Assembly (NCBI RefSeq): GCF_036370855.1
Contig: NC_088102.1
Location: 71,309,601-71,373,600 of the forward strand
Origin: Dromaius novaehollandiae
Lineage: Eukaryota; Chordata; Aves; Casuariiformes; Dromaiidae
Direction: 5' to 3'
DNA length: 64,000 nt
Position 1 is the first letter of the stretch; each line of letters begins with the position of its first letter. The translations under genes and the position numbers were made by a program. Under the pieces are notes generated by a model that saw only the letters and a program-made list of their open reading frames with translations, searched no databases and was not told the DNA's origin. Below are positions 23,040 to 34,831 of the stretch, piece by piece.

Positions 23040-23468
23040 TGTCTGAAAAGCGGATTCGTTGCCCGGTATGCAATAAGCCAATAATTACACACTCAGGAGA
23101 GACATTTGTTTATTTATTTCAGAGTTGCACAAGCCTGGGTGCTCGGTGGTTTCCCACAAATCGAGCACACCCCCCCAACTTTTCAAGTAGCATTTATACA
23201 AACAAATTGCCAGATTTGCAATTTTCCCTTTTACACTGATTGGTTAGTGATTGCTTCATTCCCCGGGTCCCACCCCCTGTCTCTCAAGGTGCTGATGAGG
23301 GGAGATCAATTAACACTGCCCCAGCAGGGACAGTAGGTGTTATCTCCCAAAGTCCTGACAAGGGGGAGATAGTCCAGACCCCTTAATTAACTTTGTTTCA
23401 GCAGTGAGAGGAGGCTTTGCTTCCCAAGGTCCTGGCACCCAAGCAGGCCTTATTTCAAAGCCTTGACA
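23040..23468 (-). mobile_element. Fossil endogenous-retrovirus LTR (3' LTR with adjoining internal remnant)
   Basis: On the minus strand this block has LTR form. It begins TGTC (at 23468) and ends GACA (at 23040). A TATAAA box lies near 23192-23200, and AATAAATAAA polyadenylation signals near 23105-23120 are followed by a U5-like end. A purine-rich tract (aaagggagga) abuts the TGTC end at about 23469-23478, as a polypurine tract would beside a 3' LTR. Some internal sequence of the element probably continues to about 23735, including a short direct repeat at about 23588-23655. No coding capacity is claimed. Broken fossil; family (ERVL- or ERVK-like) not resolved. Divergence from a consensus would be needed for an age. 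Confidence 0.7.
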
Positions 23469-23739
23469 TCCTCCCTTTCGGAGAGTGGGGCACAGGAATG
23501 CAGACTGCTTGTAACTCCCTTATCTTTCCAGCCTGCACCAGCTCTGGGGCCCTTTCTTACTGAACTAGGAGTGCGGCCTAAGACTTCAGCAAATTTAGCT
23601 ACTCATGCTAAGCAAGTGTGCGGATTTATTTCAGCTACTCATGCTAAGCAAGTTTTATACTTAATGTTAGAAGTTATCCTGATCTACCTACTTCAAACAT
23701 TCTTTCTGAGCTTCCCAGGGTTGTCTTGTAACACACATA

Positions 23740-25540
23740 TTGAGACGTATAAACAGGAGAAACCCCAGGTCGAGATGTCCACACATCACTGCAATGTTGT
23801 CTACGTGACGCTCGTACTGACCTTTGCCAGCCCAGAAGCAAAAAGCCCAGAGAACAGCACCCAATTGGCATTTGTAATTGAAATGCTGTAACCAGTTGTG
23901 TTAGGAACAGCCAGTAGGCCAAAAAAGGCTAAGGGGAGTTTACAGCTGATAGCAGAAAATGGCTTTTTTATTCTAGAATCCCAGGCAGACCTGAAGAGAG
24001 CTTCCGGTGACTTAACAAGACAACAGAGCCATCTCTTGATGAAAAAATATCGAAAGAAGCTTTTATAGATGTCTACAGAAATATAAATATACTTAGAGAT
24101 CCTTTTCCCACTCAGAAGTTTTTTCCCCATAGTTCTTAACCGCAGTGGGCTTAGGTGTTGATAGCTTCTGTTGATAGCAGAACTGCTAGGAGAGAGGTTA
24201 CGATATATTTTGCAGAGTTTGCATTTAGAAACATAAACCTGTTTTAACAATGTGAAGCAATGGCGCCCTTTAAAGAATTGGGTTTGCAAATGGTAGATGC
24301 CCTGGACTTGGAGAGATGGAGGTACAGCAAAAAGGTTGATTCAAGATCTGAATTTTCCTTTGGGTTTCTGAGCTAACACTTGCTGTAGCACTAGATTATC
24401 TTTCCCTCTTATTCTAAATTGCAAAACTGATCAATCACTCATTTTACTTCTGGAGAGTTTTTAAAGCATTGCTGTGTGCTGTTTAAACAAATATGATCTC
24501 TTACTAGTATTTCAGTCCTCTATCCAGATTTTGGGATGTTTCCCATGAAAACTAAGGTTGGGAACATGAAAAGCAGAATATTACTAATAGTGCACAGTAA
24601 CTGCATCCTCATTATTTTACCTTTTGCCAATCAAGCAATTTAATATGCACTTCCATATGTATTTAATAAAACAAAACAGAGACCACAAGAGAATAAATGC
24701 TTTTGCATTTATATATACAGAAAGATATCAGTCCCAAGTCAGCAATACCGAAGACCATAAAAGATCATTTTCCCATAACATACTAAAACTTGGATATAGT
24801 TGACATTCTCTTGGCATTCACACTTATACTTGGGCAATTTTAGATGCTCATGGATGATCTCTAAATTTCCAACAACAGGTGCTTCAAATTAAATTCAATA
24901 AAACAATGTGTGCTATTATTGATAACCATAAGTTAATCCTTAAAAGAAAGCCATATTCAAAACAACATTCCAACTGTGTTAGGAGGAAAACATGATAGTG
25001 CTCATTCTTTCACAGCTAATATTATATTACCAAAAATGAAATAAATAAGAATTGTCATTTGTAATTTTTTTTCTAGAAAGTAAATTAATTCTTTCAAAGT
25101 AATTCACTTCTCCTCCCCGCCCCATCCTTAAAGAGGTACAGCCATAACTTCCAGAGCTGTAATCCCAGCTTTACACCTTGAATCACAGTGGATTGCTGAA
25201 AAAAGTAAGAGTTGTGTAAGATCTCCAGATTTCTGATTGAGCACTGGTTATAACCACCACTGTGTGAGAAAAGGTTTAAAAATGGAGTTCTCATCATAAT
25301 TTGACTTGAAAAATAATATAATTTTTGTAAATATATTATCTCTATGGAGATTTTAACAGCAATACATCAAGTCTGAGGCACTACAAAGGTAAGGGAATTT
25401 AGCCTATAGATGAGACATGCTGTAGGCTTTAATTCCTAAAGCCCTAGGGGGAGTTTTAAAAAGTCTGTGCAGTATCAATTAAACATAAAATTGGAATTAC
25501 TTAAGTGCTGCCACAATCCTTTTCCTCTGCAGATGCGTGG
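23740..25540. other. Intergenic sequence between RAD51 promoter and KNL1 3' end
   Basis: AT-rich sequence without convincing exons. Short open frames on either strand lack motifs and conserved context. It probably includes the termination region of KNL1. Confidence 0.5.
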
Positions 25541-25547
25541 CTTTTTG

Positions 25548-25553
25548 TTTATT
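25548..25553 (-). promoter_or_regulatory. Candidate KNL1 polyadenylation signal
   Basis: AATAAA on the minus strand (TTTATT on plus) about 1.46 kb beyond the KNL1 stop codon. I saw no nearer perfect hexamer. Use is inferred, not shown. Confidence 0.4.
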
Positions 25554-27014
25554 CTGTTTCATCTGGCACACTTGGAAACATGCTGAAAGAAAACAATAAA
25601 CAGGATAATGCTTATGAAGTACTACTGGAGCACCCTCTACTGGTTAATAATACTTAATATTAAGAAACTTAAGAAAACCTTAAGAAACTTGAAAGTTATT
25701 TTAGGTATAGTATCCAAGTCATTTGTGACTTTGGCACTATTTTAAAAAATAAAAATGTCCTGTGAGAGTCAGATCATAGAAGACTAACACTAGGAAATGA
25801 GAGTGAAAAATGCAAGTTCATGTTACGAAAAGTCCTCTCAAATAGCTATCAAAGGTATTTCAATAGTAGTAGGCGAATTTTCAGTCAAAAGTTTGTTTTA
25901 AATGGAGCAATTGATTATCACAATTGAAAAAAAGAAGAAATAGCAGTAATTCAAATTTTTAATGAACTTCCACCTTCCAAATAGAAGGAAAACAATGAAA
26001 AAAAGACAACAATATATAAACACACACATGAAAACATTTTAAAATGAACATATTTTACAGAGAGACAAAAATTGTCAGCTGCCTACACCAAATGGAGAGC
26101 TAAGAATTGCTAGGCACTTCAACACCATAAATCCAGTCAGGGTTAGCTCAGTACCAAGAGCTCAACCTATGTTACAGACTATACAAAAGCAACCTGGACT
26201 GCACCAAGGACCTCTCAGATACCTCCTGACTTTAAATAGCTCAGTCTCCCCACTACAGTTCTAACTCATTACAAACTCAGGCAGTGTACCAGAAACAAGG
26301 GATAGACTAGCACTGGACAGAGAGCTATACACAGAAGATCAGAACATAGTTCCAAGTGGAAGGGCTCACACAGCTTCAACTCGATGGCTTTGAGTCTGCT
26401 GCACTACAAAGTCTCTGGTGCGGCACAGGGTTCTGTAGCCTTCATGACAAGTCTTTTCAATTCTGATGGGCGAACTGGCTAGTTATTCTACATTATTTGG
26501 TTAATCAGAAGCCAGACTATAGTTTCTGATTTTGGGGGGAGAAGTTCCAGGAAAATGATTTAAAAATTTAAAGATGTGGTATGTTAGAATGTGAAGTAGT
26601 AGTGGAGTTATGAGAGTGAAAGAAGTAAATTCCAGTCAGATAAATTTGGAAAATACTGATCAGTGTTTTATACAAAAGCTTTGTACATCCATCCAGAACA
26701 AAACTGACATGCTACTTCAGAAGACTATCCATACTAGGGAAGACTATAGAAGGAGCCAAGACCAGCAGGCTGGATTAATAAAAGACATAAGAAACTCTTC
26801 CTCCTATGCTTTAGACACAACTGCATTTATCCTTTGGCCTAAAAGAGAAGCTTAGGGCTTACACTGAGCATCCTGGATATCAAACAGTTATTAGACAAGA
26901 TTCATAAAGAGCTGAGAAGCTAACAGCATTCCTATTTCAGTGAAAGAGCTGTAAATTCTTCTAAGAGTAGAGCCAAGGGATATCCAGTTTGACACCTTCA
27001 GTCCTGCATGTGAA

Positions 27015-30000
27015 TCATCTGGGATCTTGGAGCAGATTATGATGAATCAAGCTGACCATTCTCCGCAAATAGTGGTAACCAAGTGGTACCTTGGACAGGA
27101 CAGCAGAAATCTCCTCCTCTCTGAGAAAGATAAAATTATTGCATGAGTTTGAGAGGATAGAGAACATTTAATTCACTGTCCCTAAGATTTGAATCTTAAG
27201 TTATATGGAGTGGTTCTTTTTGTTGAACTCACCCAATGTTCCCAATTTGGTTTTGGACAGTAAAAGGCAGTGAAGCAGATGGGTAGTTGGAGGACAAAGA
27301 CAGGGTCAATTCAAACTTTGCAAAAGCTGTGGAAGTTGAGAACAAAAGCTTCACTCTGTATGAGAAATAAAAAACAAACAAAATCAATACAAAATGTTCA
27401 AATGTACTGCTACCTCCTTTGAATTATGTTCCAGATGTGAAAACAAATGACATAACAAATGCAACAACCTCACTAATTTCTAAAGCGTTCCAGCATAGCC
27501 TAACACTAACTTTAGGTTAGTGTTAGTTAGATAAGGTTAAAAGTACCTTTCCACTCTGAATTAGAATACAACCCCCCAACTTTCCTCACAGATGAAGTTT
27601 CATGCATAATTCTCAGCAGAACCTTTTAAAAATTATGAAAGGAAAATATAGACTAGTAATCAACAATGATTTGTAGTTAACATAAAACATTTTTGAAGCA
27701 GGACTAATTCACTTTCAATTCCGTAATTCTAAGTTTGTTTCATAAATTCAGTGCTACTTAAGTCAGGCCAAATTTCTATCTAGCACAGTACTCTGCCTAT
27801 GACAAGGTCCAGGAAGGACAGAATTGAGTCTTTTTGCAAATAAGGGAGAAACTGTCACTGAGCACACAATGCTGAGGAAGCAGATACATTGGGATAGTGT
27901 AAAACAGGGCAAGCATACAGCAAGTCTTTCCTAGGTGAATATCCCACAATTTGCAGCTGCCTGAGCATGGGCTGTAGAGGCACGTTTTTGTTGGCTTAAC
28001 TAAATTTAGCTTTTATGGGACTTTGGAGATGCTGTAAAAGAAAGCTCTTGCAAAAGCTACTACAAATTTAGAATAACATCTGTGGACAGACATGGCATCA
28101 AGGCATGCAGAGAAAGGGTTAACTGGGCAGTCCTTAGGTAAGGATATACATCACTAATAGAATGATGAAAAAGGGATTCTGAGATGAAATATTTATCATG
28201 TTCCACTGGAGAATGCCACAAAATGAGGAAGTAATATGGGAAAATGAAAACTAAAGAAAATAAACAAGTACATTAAGCCTTCAAGGACTATTTCTACTTG
28301 GCTGAAGCAAACTGAAAATTAAGCCTATTATAACGAAACAAAGCACAAAGCTACAGGTAAACTCTTGGTTCTGCTTCCTCTGAATTGCTACACTCTGGCC
28401 TAATGATTTAGGTGAGAGATTTAAGTGAAAACAGGAAAGCACCAAGTAAGGAGAAAAGATGTAATAGTTAGGAAACTGGCTGAATCAAAAACCAGCTCTA
28501 TGCATTTGGATATTATTGTTCAATTTTATTAAAAAAATATATATTGTTAAAAAAGTTACCTAAAATCTCAGTTTCAGGAAAACCAATTTGAAATTAGTTC
28601 AAAGTTTTATTTGTGATTATCTACAGACACTTTTTGAAAGACTAGTGCAAATTATATATCAAGTTACTCACTTTGTGTCGTCGATATCTGTCTTTAGAAG
28701 ATTAAATTTTCCACCCCATCTCTCCAGAAATTCAATCTCCTCTCCTAAGACCTTACAACGACTCACAACCAAAGAGATGTCATGAAGCACCTAAGTGGGC
28801 AATCAGAAAAGCAATCACACTGGAAATCAGGCTGGTAAACTGTATGACATTTTAAAATGCAGTTTATGCTGGAAAGTATAGAAAAAGTGTAGTTTATCTG
28901 CTATCTCAGTTTGGATGTGGAAATGAAATTATACAAGCATAACAACAAATAAACATTTGTTGCTTTAAGTTTCTCCCTCTAGCATTTTCTGCAGGGGTAC
29001 ACAGATATGCAGGAATGCCAAGTTTGGTTTAGCAATTTAAATCACTAATTCTTTAGGAAGCAGAATAGTATTCAGCTCAATTCTTTAGTTCTGCTTGTAC
29101 CAGTCACAAAAATGGATTTTAAAAATCACTAAAGCAGGCAGACATTAGTTTAGAATTATTTTAGAGTTCAAGTACAATCAAATGTTCTCAATGAATGGCA
29201 AAAGCATACTTAAATTACAGGTTTTAGGAGTCTTGCCTTCTGGGACAGGTTCTTCTCCTCTTAACTCAGGATATTTATTCATTCACAAAGCTGATTTTGG
29301 TTTGCATTGATGAAGCATTCAACAAAATGGGTTTTTTTCCCCTCAGCATCAGCCCTATTCTCTGTGACAGAAGAAATTCCCCACTTTTCCAGAGTGCTTT
29401 CCTAGAACATTACCTGGGGCAAGTAGTGTAGTGTGGGGCACCTTTCCTGCCAGCATCCCTGACTTTCAATAAACTGGAAGATGAGTCTTTGGACTAAACG
29501 TGAGGAAAGTGGAGCTCTTTCTTCTGTAACATAAAAGACAAACACGCTGCTGACAGTCTTTTCAGAGCCATGTAGTAACGCATCGGCAGATAAAACACAC
29601 ATTTACAGATATCATCCCAAGAACAGTTAACCAGGGCAGCTACTTTCAAGCTACTTGAAAAAAATCTTACCATCCAGGAGGGATTCAAAGCTCATGCTAA
29701 CTATCTTTCTGCAGGGATTTTCACCGAAAACTTCACCATCTGAGAATTAAAAAAAAAAAAAAGCATTTAACAAGTAATTATTTCCATACTTAGTTATGGA
29801 ACCCTTTCAATTATTCAAAGGCTCACAGCTCTTCGTCTTCAGCAACAGCTACTTAATACATACATTTTGAATTTTTATAGAAAGCACCGATTCCCATATC
29901 CTAAGCCACAATTGCTCATATCTCTCAGTTTACATGCTCCCACTAGATTTTATTCTATTTCCCCTTAATGTCTTCACAGACTAAGAGCCTTTGTGTTTCT

Positions 30001-30163
30001 ATTATATAACTATTTAAACTTTCGAATTCGTAAAATGAAAACTTACAAATTTTTCAACTTACCTATTAGTGATCCAAAGACTACTGTGAATTCAATAGAA
30101 TCATAAAGAAAAGTAAAGACTGCCTGCTGTTCACTCCATTCACTAATTTCCCACTCACTGAAG
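27015..30163 (-). CDS. KNL1: KNL1 C-terminal tandem RWD domain (MIS12-binding)
   Basis: Six exons (30163-30063, 29739-29671, 29523-29414, 28790-28672, 27355-27233, 27120-27015) encode residues 2185-2393. Landmarks match the human RWD pair: FSEWEISEWSEQQAVFTFLY, LVQRLIFQFIE, CKVLGEEIEFLERWG, LLFSTSTAFAKFELTLSLSS and EEEISAVLSKVPLGYHYLRR. The protein ends LLQDPR with TGA at 27015-27017, where human ends LFQDCHFYH. This domain docks KNL1 on the NSL1 tail of the MIS12 complex. Confidence 0.94.
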
Positions 30164-33100
30164 CTGAAAAGGAGAAAAAAAAAAAAAAAAAAAAAGCTAA
30201 GTTTCAACCAACCAAACAAAATTAACTGAGAGATGAAGGTCAGAGTATTAAGTACACTTGCAACTCTTACATAATATACCAACTATCCTCTCACTTCCTA
30301 ACAGAACATAAAAATCTATGGGAGATACAAGCATAAAACTCTTGGAAGACTTGAAAATTTTTCTTAAAGTGTTCATTTTGGAATGAGAGAATAGTTGGAT
30401 GTAGAAAGACTTACATAAAGTGTCACTGCAAAATCCTTAATTAAAAAAAATAAAGTGTATCACATTGAAGTTCACTTAATCTTTATTGCTCATCCTGCGT
30501 TACCAGTTGATGGGCATCCAAAGATGTGCCAAATTAAATAAGAAGTAAAAACAAAACAAAAACATTAATATACAAATGTGAGGACTCAGAACCAATAAAA
30601 AATAAAACTTGAAGGTCCTTTCCATACTTGTATGCCTCCAGGAGTTCCTGGCAGCTTTTTTCTTTCTTCTGTAGATGGTTTATCTCAGCAAGCACTTGCT
30701 CATTCTGAGTCTCCAGATCTGACAGATCTCTGCAAAGATAAATCAGGTGCTCCTAAGAAAGCAAAGCTCACTGATTAAAAAAGAAAAAGAAATCTCTAGT
30801 ACCTGAATGTACAGTGATTTTTTAAAGCTCCTTATATCCTCTTTAAGTCTTACCTTTGAAGCTCCTCTTCTTGGGCTCTGAGGGTTTCCAATTCTAAGAG
30901 AAAGGAAAAAATAAAAAGTTATGACAGATCAAAGCAGCAGAGAAAATCCTAACTTGCTGTGCTGTCCTTGTTCTTAACAATATGAAAGAATCCAACTCGA
31001 TGGCTGTTAATCCTACTTGGATATAGACATGTGATGAACAAAGGTTAGTAGTTATTGAACAGTCCAAGTGCTGGGTATAATAGCCAGTACACACTCTTCA
31101 AGTCACTCTGTTCCAGGTTCTAAATTCCATTTTTCTGTGGGGGTGGGGGGGGAGGGGGAAGACAGCCTTTTCATATTTTAATGTCTATGTGCTTAGCTGT
31201 ACCCAATGAGGTTTTAAAAAAAAAAAATAGTAGTTTTTGCATTCATATCAAACTTAAGAGACGGAGGGAAGGAGGGGAAGCAGTGTGGAGCATCACCATC
31301 TCTAAAATTTCTAAACAAAATGCAGTTCAGCTGGTACCATTACCTTCCTCTAAATTTCTCCCCTTGGACTCCCATTCCGCCATTTCATCACTGCAGCCTG
31401 CTTCACATTCTTCCCAGCCAGAATCTATGGGAAAGAAATGTCAGAAGGTCTCAGCAGAACTCCCAGATTCGATGTTTAGATTCCATTTTATTTGTCTCTG
31501 GGTTCTATAATTGTCAGAATTTGAAAACTAGCTAAGAAAAAACATACAAGAAGCCAAGAAGGGTATCTATCAAAAACCTCAGGAACTTTAGCATTAGATA
31601 ATGATTAAAACTCATTTTATTATACAGTTTCAAAGCTGATACAGTGCACTTTGATTTCCACTTAAGGCACTGGAAGAAAATTCATTAGAAATAAAAGAAA
31701 AAATACACAGGGCATTGCTATGCTGCAGTCCCAAGTATTGATTGTAAGCTTGTGTAAACACAGCTGAACAAGTTTTGACCACCCAGCTTTGATACTGAAA
31801 ACAGTACAGTCCTGGAGCACAACACTTAGCCTTGACTCTCTGCCAGGATCACTGGCACGTTTTGCAGCCATTTTGAACTGTGTGCTGCCAGCAGCCGTAC
31901 TAGAACATTTAGCCAACCTGGTTACATGTTCAAAGACTACAATTACAATTCTGTATTTCAGCACATACATACTCCTAGTCTTTGTATGGTGTGTAAGAAA
32001 TTCCTATAAAATAAATTTGCAGTCATGAATGAAGCTGATTAAGCCTAACAGATTACTGGTAACAGGGGAATTTTAAAATTCCAAGCAACTACCAAACGCA
32101 GGATCTTGAGGTGATCATTTAAACAGGAGCTTTACTGAAAAATAAAGGGACTGGATGAGAAAGCAGCAGATCAATCACTGGCTTGGAAACACTTACCTGC
32201 TTCCAAAGCAGCAAGACAGCTATCTGCCTCTTTGAGAATTTCATCCATTTTTGCTATCCTTGACTGTAGTTTCTCCCATTGTTCCTAAGATGCAAAAATT
32301 GGACTCGTTTGCAGTGTGTTTTTACACAAGTCAATGGCATTTTTTAAAAAAAAAGTTGCATGTCTTCTGGGACCACCACATGGATCTTTGCTTGCTAAGA
32401 GACTAATTAAAGGAACTGATGCAATCTGTCATTAGAATGAAGAGGTAGACTGACAGACATTAAGGCAGTAACATAAGAAAGTACATAGGAAAGCACAGGA
32501 TATTTAACAATCTTCCCACTTTTATTACAAAGGGATGAGATGAGACGTGTAGCTAAATAAGTTTCTCAGACTTTTAGCATGTGCAAGTTTCTGTTATCTA
32601 TCACAATGCATTATTCTGCATTCCCTTGCTAGTTACTAATACTGACACATTACTACAGTCTAAAGAGCTCGTTTCTTTTAGCATTTCCCATAACACTCCT
32701 TTTTTTTTTCCTCCTCTGTAACTTTACTTGACAAAATCCTTGGGCAGAAGGTTCCTATAGCATAAGTGCAAGAAAAGAGTCACTGTCCCAATGTGTTGTA
32801 CATTTGCATACAAATAAAAGGGAAACACATTAAATAAGAAGGAAACTATCAAGAGAATGTACACTTACATACATTAATTATGCTTCTAAACTTGATGGCC
32901 CTGGCTTATACTATTTTAAACAGGGATAAGTATGGTAGAAATTCCTCTTATAAACCTAACTCTTTACTGTCACCTGGCACATTACCTGTGAGCTCTGCAA
33001 CAATTTGCTATACAATGTCACTTTCCCATTGTGAGCCAGGATTTTACTTTCCTTGGTGAAATAGGATTTCATTTTGTTCAGTTCTGCTCCAAAGCTCTTC

Positions 33101-34793
33101 AGCTGTAACGAGTGGAAAATATAGAAGAGAACACAAAAAAGAATGTAAAACAAAGATTGTTCAATCAACCTTCTAGACTCTTCTTCCCTTCTCTGGCACT
33201 GCTTCTCCTGCTCCCATTTCTTTAGTAGCAGTATTACATGACAGTTGCAAATAGAATCAAATTGCAATTTGGATAATCCCTAGTAACTCAATACAATGAG
33301 CTACTAAAGCAATAGATTTTCTTAGCAAAGATCCAACAGGATGAATATCCTTTATTCATATAGGGTGCAGCACAAAGAAATAGCATCTGATTTTAACAGC
33401 TTAAACAACTAAAGATGCCTTCGCCATAAGACAGAGCAGCTTCATTAAGTATGTCAGATGTCTCTCATCCAAGTTATTCAAGACATTCAGAACCCTCCCC
33501 ATTATAGTTAAGGAGGCTCACCGAAATGCTTACAGAAGTCCAGACACTATGCAAACTATGTGAAATAAACTGAAAAAAAAGCCACCTGTCTTAACAGAAC
33601 ATAGCTACAGATTAGATCGTTCAAAATTTTTTTCCAATAGTCATCAATCCAAAGGCTGCAGAGGAAGACACAAAAAACTTTTTTCCTAGATTATTTTAGA
33701 TTTGCCCATTTCCACTACGTAGTACCATTCTAATTTGAACGTGTAGAAATTTGCTTCATAACCGTTCAAATTTGTTATCCTTAGCCAAGGGTTCCGGGTG
33801 CTTATATTGTTCATAACTACATTTTTCCTTAATACAATTAATATCCTAGCCTCAGTGATATCCTATATCACAGAGGTCTGCAATCTCATTATGAACTATG
33901 AAAAAATATTGTCTTTTATCAATTCTGACTTTTTATTTTCATTGAAGAGGCCTTTATTCTTGCCATTAAAACCAAGGAGAATAGAATCTTTTGATCTAGC
34001 TTCTCAATACTGTTTGGGATATTTTTATGATATTTCTTGATTTTAGATGCAAATGTTTTTGGAGTGCTTTTTTGTGCCCATTAGCAGTCTTTAAATACCC
34101 TCTGGCCTCATCACCTTCTGTTCTGGTATGCAACATCATTGTTGAACCCCAAATTCTACATGCAGAGCAGCCTTATGTAACAACACATTTTCTGTTCATT
34201 ATATGTCTTACAATGTTGCATACCTTTCTGAACTAAATGCAGATTTAAGTTAATGGACAATTCTGCTCCAATGATGGATCTACAAAGCCCCTACAGTAAG
34301 AGTAGCTCATTTTTTTCCTTCCAATATTGCATTCGTTGCCTAGGCCCCTCTGAAATTCCTCATCTTCTCTGCCCCCAACTAACTTAAATTGTCAATTTCA
34401 AGTTTTTCTGTTTTATAGCAACATATTCCCTCTAGTATATTAGAAAGGACACATGTCCTTGCACTCAAACCTTCTGCTATATTAGAAAATAATACTTTAT
34501 TTCAGTTCTCATAGAGGTCTTTCATCCACAAAAATACTTTGCCTTGTATCTCCTACCTGCCCACTGTTAGTCAGACCATTCTGGTTCTTGTTTTATCTGA
34601 ATGCCTAAATTAACTTTACTTCATTATGTAAAAGTCAACATTATCTCTTCACACAATATTACCTCTTCATCAGAGCAGGTTCTCATCACTTCCCACAAAC
34701 TCTTATTCACATTCACCAGGAGTTGATCCTGGACACTTGCATAAGGTTTTAATCTGAAAAAGTGGAGAAAAGAAGGAGAGAAGAAAAAAAAAA

Positions 34794-34831
<38 letters not shown>

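Noticed and set aside
34796-34827. (AG)n tract as a SINE tail or mobile-element end
   Set aside because: No SINE body adjoins it. It continues directly into the splice-site pyrimidine tract.
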